64,000 nucleotides of DNA from Niabella soli DSM 19437 (GTDB lineage: Bacteria > Bacteroidota > Bacteroidia > Chitinophagales > Chitinophagaceae). Positions within the stretch are counted from its first letter, which is position 1. Every line of letters begins with the position of its first letter. A program made the position numbers and the translations under genes. Of this stretch, positions 7,948 to 16,144 are shown piece after piece. The stretch is taken from contig NZ_CP007035.1 in assembly GCF_000243115.2 (NCBI RefSeq), forward strand, positions 2,480,001 through 2,544,000, written 5' to 3'. The notes beneath the pieces were generated by a model. The model saw only the letters and a program-made list of their open reading frames with translations. It ran no database searches and was not told the DNA's origin.

Positions 7948-8963
7948 AAGTCAATTCTTTTCAATTCAAAGTTAACATTGCAGGACAGATTATTTTTTAC
8001 CCGTTCGGATAACAAAATACTCATATTCTGGATCAGATTATCGTCTTTATTAATTGTTCCGGTAACTCTATAATCATAGGCAAATTCTGTAAACCCATAC
8101 CCCAACTGCTCTTTATATAATTCGTTATATTCTTTAATAAGTTGATATTCATCCAGCCTGCTGTTATCAATAATATTTACTTTCTTAAAGGTTATAAAAT
8201 TCTCATCTTCTCTTACTTTCGCATGCCTTAATGTGTTATAAATAGTAACATCCCTAAAAAAGTTAGAAACCGTATCCATTGATTCATCCTGAAAATCTTC
8301 TACATTCTTTACAAGATATTGTCCAAAAATCTCTTTGTAAAAAAGGCCGCTGCTAATTCCTTTTAAAAAACTATCCGGATTGCTGTATTCTAAATCACCT
8401 GCCTGTAAAACTTTATCCTGTTCTTCAATAGGTGCCATTTTAATAAAATTATGCTTTAGTAAATCTTTCTGCTTAGCAATCTTCCAATTCTGTTGTAAGG
8501 AATCAAAATTTAAAATATTTACTGGCATGCCATTAGAAGACGCTATTTGGAATTCGATTTGCTTTTTTATCGTGTCATTATAAGACAAAAAATCATCGAA
8601 ATTTGGCACATGTGGATAAAAAGAATAAAAGCTATCCTCACAAATCAAAGTTATCTTTTGTCCTTCCTTTTTTAAATAATACTGTGCCTTAATTGACGAA
8701 TTGCTAACGGGAACATCTTCTAGTTTCACCACATTAGACTGGGTAAATCTATATCGTGCCTCTTTGGAAATCACTACGGATTTGTTCATTCTGGTGTCGG
8801 TAAATGAATTGTTCTTGAGATCAAAATGAATTCTTCTATTGCAGTGTTTACAATTTATTTCAATATCAGGGAGGTTGTTCATTTTCGCCCTATCTATTAT
8901 AAATTTATCCGTTTCGTTCAGCAAAACAGCAGTATTGCAATAGGGGCATTTAACTTCCATCAT
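7944..8963 (-). CDS. zinc-ribbon protein linked to VgrG, possible adaptor
   Basis: 339 residues. The first 50 carry two Cys pairs, CPYC and CKHC, about 30 residues apart, a zinc-ribbon pattern. The rest is a soluble, charged alpha/beta protein without membrane segments or a family I recognise. It is coupled to vgrG by TAATG stop/start overlap and to the PAAR-like gene by a 4-base overlap, so the three products are probably made together. Genes between vgrG and an effector in other type VI systems often encode loading adaptors or chaperones (DUF4123, EagR, DUF2169); this protein shows none of those motifs, so an adaptor role is only a positional inference. Confidence 0.6.
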   Translation of the reverse strand: MMEVKCPYCNTAVLLNETDKFIIDRAKMNNLPDIEINCKHCNRRIHFDLKNNSFTDTRMNKSVVISKEARYRFTQSNVVKLEDVPVSNSSIKAQYYLKKEGQKITLICEDSFYSFYPHVPNFDDFLSYNDTIKKQIEFQIASSNGMPVNILNFDSLQQNWKIAKQKDLLKHNFIKMAPIEEQDKVLQAGDLEYSNPDSFLKGISSGLFYKEIFGQYLVKNVEDFQDESMDTVSNFFRDVTIYNTLRHAKVREDENFITFKKVNIIDNSRLDEYQLIKEYNELYKEQLGYGFTEFAYDYRVTGTINKDDNLIQNMSILLSERVKNNLSCNVNFELKRIDL

Positions 8964-10789
8964 TAATTAATATTTACATTACCGCCGCCGGCATTTAACG
9001 TAATATCCGGCCCGCCGGTTTTAATATCCGTGGTGGAGTCGCTGATGATGCTGATCACTCCTGCAACCGATGAAAGTTTTATAGCCGCGCCGGTAGCATA
9101 ATTTTCAATGCCCTTGTCATTAATGACAATTTTGTGATCACCCACTTTCAGCGTGATCGAAGTTTTACTTTCGATAGTAATATTACCGGAACTGTCCATA
9201 GACAAACTGCTTTGCCCCTCGGGCGCTTCTTTTGTACCACCCACCACCACGTTTGTTTTTGTACCCGTATTTAAGGTATAAACGGTATGGGCATTCGTAA
9301 TAATATTCCCTGCCCCGTCAAACTTCATATCGGCCCCGCTTTCTGCCCCCCCCTTATCACTGAGGTAATAACTGCCGTCTGCATCATTGTATGTCTGTTT
9401 AATGCCGCTGCGGGTTTGGGTGGTTTTTATATCATTATTGGCATTACTGAACGTATTATTCGCCTTACCATGATATACCGTACCTATTACATAAGGTTTG
9501 GTAGCGCTATCTCCTTCAAAACCGGTGATAATCTCTTCCCCGATCTCCGGGATAAAAAAATGGCCTTTACCGCCTCCGCCATGTGGACTGGTCACCCGTA
9601 TCCAAGGAGTCTTTTCGGCCCCGTTCATCCAGTGCATTTTTACCCGCACGCGGCCCAGGCCCTGCGGATCGTGGTTGTCGGTTACAATGGCGCTCTGCGT
9701 TTCGCATACCGGATCATTGGGGATCGTTACCGGCGGCACATTAATGCTGGCCGGCACAGCGGTAAAATCGTTCTCATAGTTGCCGGTTGCATCTACATAA
9801 TGATTCACCGTTGTAACCAGGTACTCTCCATACCCTTCCGCGCCTGCGCTGAACACATTATTTCCGCTGACTTCGATCCGGCCGCCCAACGCCACGCCCG
9901 GGTGACCGCTCTGCCCGGTAAACCGGACCATCTTGCTGCTTTCCACCGCACTCCGCATTGTAGCCAGGTCATCCTGCTGCTTCTTATTATTCGTATGCCG
10001 GTAATTCCATTGTTTGGGTTGGGTTCCGTAAACGGCCTGCGCCTTTTTAAATACTTTCTCGCCCCATGGATTCAGCCCCGCTTTTTGTTCCACCCCCTGG
10101 GGCTGACTGGTGTACACCTGGCTGTTCTGATAATCCCAGCTCATATATTGCATTGCCGTAGGCCTTGCTTCCAGCGCCACATTAAAGCGGCTTAACGTAT
10201 TGCCGTACTGTAAGGATATTTTTGCGTCGTTAGGCGAAGGGCCTATCACAAGGCTCCGCCCATCCCAGAACAACCATTCCCCATAGGTACCGGTTATCCG
10301 CTGCAGGAATTTCCACGCGGATTCCCTGTACTGTACGGTATAGCCCAGCGCTTCACTGTAAAGCGGCTGCACTTTGGCTTCCAGCAGGTTCTGAGGAAAA
10401 AATTTCAGTACGTCCCCGGAAATGTCTTTAATGGTTTTCTTTTCCCAGCTTTTACAATGCGGGCCGCTGTCCAGCACAATTGTTGGGCTATAGCCCGTAA
10501 TAATAACATCACCGTGATGCCCGGTAAACCGGGCCGTTTCCACGCCGGTAACAATGCCATTAAATAAAAGGTGCGAAGTGAGGCCCACACCAGAAATACG
10601 GGCCCCGAAAGTACCCCCGATCATATCCTGCGAAGCAGTAAAAATGCCGCCGCTGCCATCGATGGCCTGTGCCGGGCATACTAAAGTAAACCGGTGATGA
10701 TCGAAAATATTCTGATTGAGTGAAAAAGAGGTGAACTGGGTTACAGGGTTCCCGTTGATACTGAACATAGGTTCGGTGAGTTGCGCCAT
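8963..10789 (-). CDS. vgrG: VgrG-family spike protein of a type VI secretion system
   Basis: 608 residues from the ATG at 10787-10789 (an upstream in-frame ATG would add 23 residues, KYIINLFF-type, that do not look like VgrG). Residues about 1-370 form the gp27-like base; about 375-470 the gp5 OB-fold, with QGLGRVRVKMHWMNG, WIRVTSPHGG and GEEIITGFEGDSATKPYVIG; the tail from about 480 is a beta-helix of short repeats ending in Gly/Asn-rich sequence. VgrG trimers form the puncturing spike. No tube, sheath or membrane-complex genes lie in the window, so this is a satellite vgrG-effector cluster or an edge of the main locus. A related contractile injection system is an alternative. Confidence 0.9.
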   Translation of the reverse strand: MAQLTEPMFSINGNPVTQFTSFSLNQNIFDHHRFTLVCPAQAIDGSGGIFTASQDMIGGTFGARISGVGLTSHLLFNGIVTGVETARFTGHHGDVIITGYSPTIVLDSGPHCKSWEKKTIKDISGDVLKFFPQNLLEAKVQPLYSEALGYTVQYRESAWKFLQRITGTYGEWLFWDGRSLVIGPSPNDAKISLQYGNTLSRFNVALEARPTAMQYMSWDYQNSQVYTSQPQGVEQKAGLNPWGEKVFKKAQAVYGTQPKQWNYRHTNNKKQQDDLATMRSAVESSKMVRFTGQSGHPGVALGGRIEVSGNNVFSAGAEGYGEYLVTTVNHYVDATGNYENDFTAVPASINVPPVTIPNDPVCETQSAIVTDNHDPQGLGRVRVKMHWMNGAEKTPWIRVTSPHGGGGKGHFFIPEIGEEIITGFEGDSATKPYVIGTVYHGKANNTFSNANNDIKTTQTRSGIKQTYNDADGSYYLSDKGGAESGADMKFDGAGNIITNAHTVYTLNTGTKTNVVVGGTKEAPEGQSSLSMDSSGNITIESKTSITLKVGDHKIVINDKGIENYATGAAIKLSSVAGVISIISDSTTDIKTGGPDITLNAGGGNVNIN

Positions 10790-10950
10790 ATAAAAGGTTT
10801 TGTCTTTGACGAAAAATAGGTTAATAATATATTTTAGAATATAAACGGCGCTGAACACAGGGCAGATCGTTCCTGGCGCATTTAGTTTTTCAAAAAATTA
10901 TTATAGTGGCAAAAATAGGTAATAAAGTAAATAACCCCAATGCTTTTTTG

Positions 10951-11192
10951 TTCTCACGGATTCCGCAGCTTTTCAAAAGCCTTCTGTGGTAATCCGTGTG
11001 ATCTGTACACAATACAATAACGGCTATTACTTTAGTCCGATCTGTTTTAGTCTCACAGATGCCGCAAATTTACACAGATTTTTAGCGGCCTTCTGTGATA
11101 ATCCGTGCCATCTGTGAGCTATATAATAAATGTTGCCCGTTTATCTCATTTTCTTTACTCTCATAGGTTTCGCAGCCTTGCACAGATTTAAT
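10951..11192. repeat. three degenerate copies of a CACAGAT/ATCCGTG intergenic repeat
   Basis: Copy 1 (10951-11010) has TCTCACGGATTCCGCAG and CTTCTGTGGTAATCCGTG. Copy 2 (11051-11119) has CTCACAGATG and, at its other end, CATCTGTGAG as a perfect 10-bp inverted pair, with TTCTGTGATAATCCGTG inside. Copy 3 (about 11158-11192) is a half copy, CTCATAGGTTTCGCAG then CACAGATTTA. Similar words are common between Bacteroidota genes; origin and role are unknown. Confidence 0.6.
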
Positions 11193-11276
11193 ATATTACA
11201 TGTCAATACTTTATACTCCATCTTGTTCCGCATTGCAACCCTGACCGATGGCTTTTTGATTTATGTTTTTGTGGCA

Positions 11277-11306
11277 TTGGCAGCGGCACAAAATCAACTA
11301 CCTTTG
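11277..11306 (+). promoter_or_regulatory. promoter of queA
   Basis: TTG at 11277-11279 and TACCTTTG at 11299-11306, 19 bases apart, are an exact fit to the Bacteroidota vegetative promoter. The start of transcription would fall near 11312, about 18 bases before the TTG start codon. Confidence 0.65.
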
Positions 11307-11329
11307 CAGGCCGTTTTAAAAATATACCC

Positions 11330-12565
11330 TTGCATCCCAAAGAACTGAACATATCCGATTTTACCTATCAGCTCCCGGAAGAAAAGATCGCTTTTTTCCC
11401 CTTGCAGCAGCGGGATCAATCAAAATTGCTCGTTTACAATAACGGCATTATAAGTACAGACATTTATCAACATATTGATAAACAATTACCTGCAGGCACA
11501 TTGGCTGTTTTTAACGACACAAAAGTGGTGGAGGCCCGTTTACTTTTTAAAAAGCCAACGGGCGGACAAATCGAACTTTTTTGCCTGGAGCCGCATGAGT
11601 CTTACGCAGACATAACGACTGCCATGTTGCAACAGGGCAAAGTGCGTTGGCTTTGCTTGATCGGCGGTGCTTCCAAATGGAAAAACGGCCAGGTACTGCA
11701 ACTTGGTTTTCCCGAGCATGATCCCAAAATGATGCTGGAAGCCCGTTTTCTTGAAAAACGAAGCGATTGTTTTGCAATTGAGTTCAGTTGGATGCCTGCA
11801 GTGCTGACTTTCGCAGAAATATTACACCAAACCGGACATATCCCCTTGCCTCCCTATATAAAAAGAGCAGCGGATGCAACCGATGAAGAACGTTATCAAA
11901 CGGTTTATGCTGAGCATGATGGTTCCGTAGCGGCTCCAACGGCCGGGTTGCATTTTACCAAAACAGTTCTGGAAAAGCTGGTGCAAAAACGGGTTCAAAC
12001 CGACTTTGTAACGCTGCACGTGGGTGCCGGTACGTTTAAACCCGTGAAAGCCACCGTGATGCAGGAGCACGAGATGCATGCCGAATTTATTTCGGTAAAT
12101 GCGGAGCTGATAAAAAAAATAATAGCCCAGGAAGGCCGTCCTGTGGTTGCCATCGGAACTACTTCCTTACGTACGCTGGAATCCCTGTACTGGCTGGGCA
12201 CGAAACTATTGCAAAACAAGGATTGCTTTGACGACGGGCTCCCTTTTTTAAGCCAGTGGGAGGTTTATGAGTTACCGCCGGCACCTCTGACAGCCGCGTT
12301 GAACGCGCTGCTGGAATATATGGAACAAAAACAGTCTGCTGCATTTGTGGCAAAAACGCAGATCATTATTGCACCGGGTTATGCCTTTAAAGTAGTGGAC
12401 GGATTGGTCACTAATTTCCATCAGCCTTCTTCCACCCTGCTTTTACTGGTTGCAGCTTTTATAGGCGAAGACTGGCGGCGGGTTTACAATTATGCGCTGG
12501 AAAACGACTTCCGCTTTTTGAGCTATGGCGACGGGAGCCTGCTATGGAGGCGAAGAGATGCTTGA
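11330..12565 (+). CDS. queA: tRNA preQ1(34) S-adenosylmethionine ribosyltransferase-isomerase QueA
   Basis: 411 residues; transfers and isomerises the ribosyl part of S-adenosylmethionine onto 7-aminomethyl-7-deazaguanine in tRNA, giving epoxyqueuosine, in the cytoplasm. Visible family blocks are FNDTKVVEARL, APTAGLHFT, LHVGAGTFKPV, GTTSLRTLES and TNFHQPSSTLLLLVAAF. It is longer than E. coli QueA (356), with extra sequence in the first third and around residues 280-330. The TTG start gives HPKELNISDF, the usual N-terminus, and fits the promoter. The stop codon lies inside a degenerate repeat (12559-12670), so the last residues may have been set by repeat insertion. Confidence 0.95.
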   Translation: MHPKELNISDFTYQLPEEKIAFFPLQQRDQSKLLVYNNGIISTDIYQHIDKQLPAGTLAVFNDTKVVEARLLFKKPTGGQIELFCLEPHESYADITTAMLQQGKVRWLCLIGGASKWKNGQVLQLGFPEHDPKMMLEARFLEKRSDCFAIEFSWMPAVLTFAEILHQTGHIPLPPYIKRAADATDEERYQTVYAEHDGSVAAPTAGLHFTKTVLEKLVQKRVQTDFVTLHVGAGTFKPVKATVMQEHEMHAEFISVNAELIKKIIAQEGRPVVAIGTTSLRTLESLYWLGTKLLQNKDCFDDGLPFLSQWEVYELPPAPLTAALNALLEYMEQKQSAAFVAKTQIIIAPGYAFKVVDGLVTNFHQPSSTLLLLVAAFIGEDWRRVYNYALENDFRFLSYGDGSLLWRRRDA

Positions 12566-12670
12566 TGCTTGATACTCGATTCTGGATACTCGATACTTGA
12601 TATTCGATGTTAGTTATCTGATACAGAATACTGTTTATAATGATCCAGGAGCCAGGAACAAGAAACCAGC
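12559..12670. repeat. degenerate short-period repeat at the queA end
   Basis: Near-copies of units such as GATGCTTGATACTCGATTC and GATACTTGATATTCGATG run on past the queA stop, then change to CCAGGAGCCAGGAACAAG. It fills the gap between convergent queA and the DUF4293 gene. The same family occurs at 37615 and 53175. Confidence 0.65.
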
Positions 12671-12671
12671 A

Positions 12672-13094
12672 CTATCTCAGCCGGTCCAGATCCTTTATCA
12701 GTTTCTGATCTCTCCGGATGCCGCGCTGGGCCAAGAAAAAGCCAACAACGATCCCCAATGTTAATAATGCGGTAAGCGATATCCGCCCTCCGGGTTCAAA
12801 GTTTTCCATATAGCGCACATATAATGCGATCAACCCCAGGGAAGCCAGTAACCCGATAAAGGTTAGACGGAGCTGGAGTTTCCGGTTTTTATACAGAAAG
12901 ATGGCCGCGGCCCCCAGCAATATGATACCGCTGGTCAACAGCAGCAGCCAGATATTATCCAAAGCGGTAATTTCTGCGCCGGTCACCCCCTCCGTACCAT
13001 TAATAACCGTACCGTTATAAAAAGGAAATTCAAAGGTTAGCACTGCGCAGATCAGCGACAGCAATAACCACAGGGTTTGTTTTCTCTGGATCAT
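12672..13094 (-). CDS. DUF4293 four-helix membrane protein
   Basis: 140 residues beginning MIQRKQTLWLLLSLICAVLT, the typical start of the DUF4293 family, which I know only from Bacteroidota. Four membrane segments are visible: about residues 8-25, 48-66, 75-92 and 104-121, with a basic C-terminal tail (RRDQKLIKDLDRLR). The function of the family is not established. It lies downstream of glyA in the same direction, separated by a 70-base repeat, so co-transcription is uncertain. Confidence 0.85.
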   Translation of the reverse strand: MIQRKQTLWLLLSLICAVLTFEFPFYNGTVINGTEGVTGAEITALDNIWLLLLTSGIILLGAAAIFLYKNRKLQLRLTFIGLLASLGLIALYVRYMENFEPGGRISLTALLTLGIVVGFFLAQRGIRRDQKLIKDLDRLR

Positions 13095-13164
13095 GTTTAA
13101 TAGTTTGATGTTTGATGTTTAAGGTTTGAAGTTGTACGTCAAACATCAAACCTCAAACATTCAA
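13095..13164. repeat. palindromic degenerate repeat between glyA and DUF4293
   Basis: The 70-base gap is made almost wholly of TTTGATG/TTTGAAG units on one side and their complements CATCAAAC/CCTCAAAC on the other (AGGTTTGA at about 13122 pairs with TCAAACCT at about 13147), so the RNA would fold as a hairpin. Confidence 0.6.
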
Positions 13165-14445
13165 TTAGCTCAGCTCCGGATATAGAGGAAATTGCTGCAT
13201 AAATGCGTTTACCTCTTCTTTCACAGAAGCGATCACCGATGCATCGTCCGCATTCATCAGCACTTTATCAATCAGCTCCACTACATGGGTTACATCGGCT
13301 TCTTTCATACCGCGGGTTGTAACTGCCGGCACCCCAACGCGGATCCCGGACGTAACAAATGGCGATTTATCATCAAAAGGCACTGCGTTTTTATTAAGCG
13401 TAATATGTGCCTTATCCAATGTTTCCTGTGCTTTTTTGCCTGTAAGATTTTTATTACGCAGATCAATCAACATCAGGTGGTTATCTGTTCCGTCGCTGAT
13501 CAGCTTATAGCCTTTATCAACAAAAGACTTTGCCATGGCCTGTGCGTTGGCGATAATCTGCTTTCCGTAAACTTTCCAGTCCTCCGACAAAATTTCGCCA
13601 AAGGAAACGGCTTTTGCTGCAATGATATGTTCCAGCGGCCCGCCCTGCATGCCGGGGAATACCGCCAGGTCCAACAATTGGCTCATGGTACGGGTATTGC
13701 CTTTTGGATCTTTATGTCCCCAGGGATTTTCAAAATCATTCCGCGACATGATAATACCGCCACGTGGGCCACGCAATGTTTTATGGGTGGTACTGGTAAC
13801 AATATGACAATGCTCAAACGGGTCGTTTAACAAGCCGGCAGCAATCAATCCCGCAGGATGTGCGATGTCTGCCATAACAATAGCGCCCACTTTATCGGCA
13901 ACGGCGCGGATGCGGGCATAATCCCAATCCCGGCTGTAAGCCGAAGCACCGCAAATGATCATTTTGGGCTTTTCGGCCAATGCTTTTGCTTCAAGATCTT
14001 CATAATCCACCAAACCGGTTTCTTTTACCACTCCGTAAGAGATCACCTGGTAATGTTTCCCGCTGAAATTTACGGGGCTACCATGTGTCAGGTGCCCGCC
14101 CATGCTCAGGTTCAGTCCCATTATTTTATCGCCCGGGTTCAGTGCTGCAAAGAAAACGGCCGCATTCGCCTGCGCCCCGCTATGAGGCTGCACATTGGCC
14201 CAGCTAAGGTTAAAGATCTTTTTTAAGCGGTCAATAGCCAGGGATTCGATCTCATCCACCACCTCACATCCGCCATAATAACGCTTTCCGGGGTATCCTT
14301 CTGCATACTTATTGGTTAACACGGTTCCCATGGCTTTTATTACCGGGAGGGAAGCAAAATTTTCGGAGGCGATCAGTTCAATGCCATTACGCTGGCGGTC
14401 CAGTTCCTTATTAATAAGGTCAAATACAATATTATCCTGTTGCAT
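13165..14445 (-). CDS. glyA: serine hydroxymethyltransferase
   Basis: 426 residues; PLP enzyme converting serine and tetrahydrofolate to glycine and methylene-tetrahydrofolate in the cytoplasm. The PLP-lysine motif [15 protein letters not shown] (Lys near 229), the N-terminal [10 protein letters not shown] block, the [15 protein letters not shown] block and the [15 protein letters not shown] block are all intact, and the length equals that of known GlyA proteins. The ATG start gives the usual short N-terminus. A -7 box (TAACTTTG) ends only five bases before the start codon. Confidence 0.97.
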   Translation of the reverse strand: MQQDNIVFDLINKELDRQRNGIELIASENFASLPVIKAMGTVLTNKYAEGYPGKRYYGGCEVVDEIESLAIDRLKKIFNLSWANVQPHSGAQANAAVFFAALNPGDKIMGLNLSMGGHLTHGSPVNFSGKHYQVISYGVVKETGLVDYEDLEAKALAEKPKMIICGASAYSRDWDYARIRAVADKVGAIVMADIAHPAGLIAAGLLNDPFEHCHIVTSTTHKTLRGPRGGIIMSRNDFENPWGHKDPKGNTRTMSQLLDLAVFPGMQGGPLEHIIAAKAVSFGEILSEDWKVYGKQIIANAQAMAKSFVDKGYKLISDGTDNHLMLIDLRNKNLTGKKAQETLDKAHITLNKNAVPFDDKSPFVTSGIRVGVPAVTTRGMKEADVTHVVELIDKVLMNADDASVIASVKEEVNAFMQQFPLYPELS

Positions 14446-14449
14446 GGCG

Positions 14450-14457
14450 CAAAGTTA
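14450..14457 (-). promoter_or_regulatory. -7 box of glyA, near-leaderless
   Basis: TAACTTTG on the minus strand matches TAnnTTTG exactly. With the glyA ATG at 14443-14445, transcription would start at or next to the start codon. No clear TTG -33 element is seen at the expected distance. Confidence 0.4.
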
Positions 14458-14488
14458 AGGGTGCAGTGGTAAGTTTAAAAGTTTAAGG

Positions 14489-14582
14489 GCCGAAAAGAAG
14501 AATAAGTTTTCGGCATTTATAATTCTGTTTATCTTTAAGGCCATTTTTATCCGATAAAGGGAAGCCTGTTAAAAGAGGCTTC
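14489..14582 (+). other. two hairpins in the leader of the sugar nucleotidyltransferase gene
   Basis: GCCGAAAA (14489-14496) pairs with TTTTCGGC (14507-14514), and GAAGCCT (14561-14567) with AGGCTTC (14576-14582). A weak -7-like TATCTTTA lies between them at 14530-14537. The first may end glyA-side antisense transcription; the second would sit in the 5' leader. No riboswitch class is recognisable. Confidence 0.35.
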
Positions 14583-14658
14583 TCATCAAAATTAAGAGCA
14601 TTCACTGCGATGCAAGGTTTCGCCTGTGTCCCAGAAATTTTAAAAGAAAGCAGTTTAA

Positions 14659-15648
14659 ATGAAAGCAGTTATACCGGTTGCAGGGGCTGGAACAAAGCTA
14701 CGACCGCAGAGTTACACACAGCCAAAGGCGTTGATTCCCCTGGCAGGCAAAACCGTACTGAGTTTTATTATTGATCAGCTAAAAGCTGCAGGAATTGAAG
14801 AATTTATATTCATCGTTGGTTTTTTGGGAGAAAAGATCGCTGATTATGTAAAAGAACATCACCCTGATATTAAGGCGCATTATGTGAGTCAGCAGGAACG
14901 CCGCGGTATCGGCCATGCCATTAACCTGGCGAAAAATATTATTGAAAATGATGAAGTGTTCATTTCATTAGGAGATACCATCTGTGAATATGATGTTCAA
15001 ATGGTACTTAATAATCCTCATTCCATGATCGGCATCCGGAAAGTGGATAATCCAAGAGATTTTGGCGTTGCGGAGATCGACGCCAATGGTTTTATTGAAA
15101 CAGTTGTTGAAAAGCCATACATCCCAAAATCCAATATGGCAATGGTGGGCATTTATAAAATAAAGGAAACGGGCTTATTGTTCGACTGCCTGGCTACTAA
15201 CATTCACAAGGGATTGCTGACACACGGCGAGTTCACCATTACCGATGCACTGGATTGTATGATACAAAAGGGCGTGCAATTTGAAGCCTTTAAGGTAGAC
15301 AATTGGTTTGATGCCGGCAATAAAGAAACGCTGTTACGATCCAATGCTACCTTGTTAAGAAAATACCGCTCTTCTGCTGACCCCTTGCAATATGAAAATT
15401 CAGTGATCATTCCACCGGTAAGCATTGCCGGCGGATGCGTAATAAAGAATTCTATTGTAGGACCTAATGTAACCCTGGGGGAAAATACGCTGGTTGATCA
15501 GTCGATCGTCCGCAATTCCATAGTGGGCGCCTATTCCAACCTTTTTGATATTGTACTGGAAGATTCATTAATTGGGTCCGACAGCAGCCTGAAAGGAGAA
15601 ACCCGCAGCCTGAATATCGGCGATAATACGAGCATTGATCTGGGGTAG
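14659..15648 (+). CDS. sugar-1-phosphate nucleotidyltransferase (RmlA/GlmU-like)
   Basis: 329 residues. The N-terminal 230 form a nucleotidyltransferase fold: GAGTKLRPQSYTQPKALIPL binds the nucleotide (family form GxGTRLxPxTxxxPKxLxP, with Lys in place of Arg), SLGDTI is the metal-binding Asp, and VEKP and DNWFDAGN are the sugar-site blocks. From about residue 255 a left-handed beta-helix of hexapeptide repeats follows (VSIAGGCVIKNSIVGPNVTLG). This is the architecture of glucose-1-phosphate thymidylyl- or uridylyltransferases; the actual sugar and nucleotide cannot be told. Product probably feeds surface polysaccharide synthesis. It stands alone, followed by a long repeat. Confidence 0.88.
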   Translation: MKAVIPVAGAGTKLRPQSYTQPKALIPLAGKTVLSFIIDQLKAAGIEEFIFIVGFLGEKIADYVKEHHPDIKAHYVSQQERRGIGHAINLAKNIIENDEVFISLGDTICEYDVQMVLNNPHSMIGIRKVDNPRDFGVAEIDANGFIETVVEKPYIPKSNMAMVGIYKIKETGLLFDCLATNIHKGLLTHGEFTITDALDCMIQKGVQFEAFKVDNWFDAGNKETLLRSNATLLRKYRSSADPLQYENSVIIPPVSIAGGCVIKNSIVGPNVTLGENTLVDQSIVRNSIVGAYSNLFDIVLEDSLIGSDSSLKGETRSLNIGDNTSIDLG

Positions 15649-15649
15649 A

Positions 15650-15763
15650 GATGCTGGACGCCGAACGCTGAACGCGGAATACTTATTGCGTTGTGCCTTG
15701 AGCTTTGTGTATTAAACGTCAAACGATAGACGTCAAACATCAAACGTCAAACATTAAAATATC
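15650..15763. repeat. degenerate short-period repeats of two kinds
   Basis: The first half (15650-15680) consists of GACGCCGAACGCTGAACGCG units; the second half (15713-15757) of AAACGTCAAACGATAGACG and AACATCAAACGTCAAACATT units. Together they fill the gap between the nucleotidyltransferase and cupin genes. Confidence 0.65.
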
Positions 15764-16084
15764 ATGAAAGTTGCCGTTAAAGATGCGTTGCTGCAATTGA
15801 AGGATTCAAAAAACCTCTTTCTTCCCTTGTTTAATCATGGAAGCCTGCAAATTGAAATCTATAAGCCTGACAAGATTGACCATCAGCGCCCGCATACACA
15901 GGATGAAGTATACATTGTTATTTCAGGGAAAGGTGAATTTTTGAACAACGGGATCATTACAAACTTTGCCGCCGGAGATTTCTTATTTGTACCTGCCGGC
16001 ATTGAACACCGGTTCCTGAATTTCTCAAGCGACTTTGTTACCTGGGCGATTTTCTACGGGCCCCAGGGCGGAGAGCAGCCGTAA
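15764..16084 (+). CDS. small cupin-domain protein
   Basis: 106 residues forming a single cupin barrel. Motif 1 is seen at about residues 44-58 (HTQDEVYIVISGKGEF), with the H, E and G positions present; motif 2 is about 77-84 (PAGIEHRF). The metal ligands His, Glu and His are therefore kept, so it may bind a metal and act as an enzyme or small-molecule sensor. No substrate can be named. It precedes the nitronate monooxygenase-like gene by 60 bases of repeat. Confidence 0.85.
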   Translation: MKVAVKDALLQLKDSKNLFLPLFNHGSLQIEIYKPDKIDHQRPHTQDEVYIVISGKGEFLNNGIITNFAAGDFLFVPAGIEHRFLNFSSDFVTWAIFYGPQGGEQP

Positions 16085-16103
16085 ATTCAGTATCTTCAGG
16101 GAT

Positions 16104-16140
16104 TTGAGAAACGCAAAACGCAAAACGCAAAACGATAAAC
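16104..16140. repeat. tandem AACGCAA repeat
   Basis: Three copies of the 8-base unit ACGCAAAA in a row and a variant (ACGATAAAC) lie directly before the TTG start at 16145. This is the least degenerate short tandem repeat of the window. Confidence 0.7.
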
Positions 16141-16144
16141 AGTC

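Larger units (their letters stand above)
10790..11329. other. intergenic gap between vgrG and queA
   Basis: 540 bases with no credible gene. It contains the CACAGAT-type repeats described separately (10951-11192), the queA promoter (11277-11306), and near 10860-10935 an AT-rich stretch that may hold the vgrG promoter, although no full -33/-7 pair is evident there. Confidence 0.6.

Noticed and set aside
9287-10195. 302-codon plus-strand open frame
   Set aside because: It lies antisense to vgrG, has no recognisable motif, and its length is explained by the codon composition of vgrG.
13192-13830. 212-codon plus-strand open frame
   Set aside because: Antisense shadow of glyA; Cys/His-rich text is the complement of glyA codons.
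14489-14582. Glycine or other riboswitch near glyA and the nucleotidyltransferase
   Set aside because: Two simple hairpins only; no conserved riboswitch core.
16104-16140. Tandem ACGCAAAA units considered as CRISPR or integration site
   Set aside because: Units are 8 bases without spacers; no cas genes are in the window.
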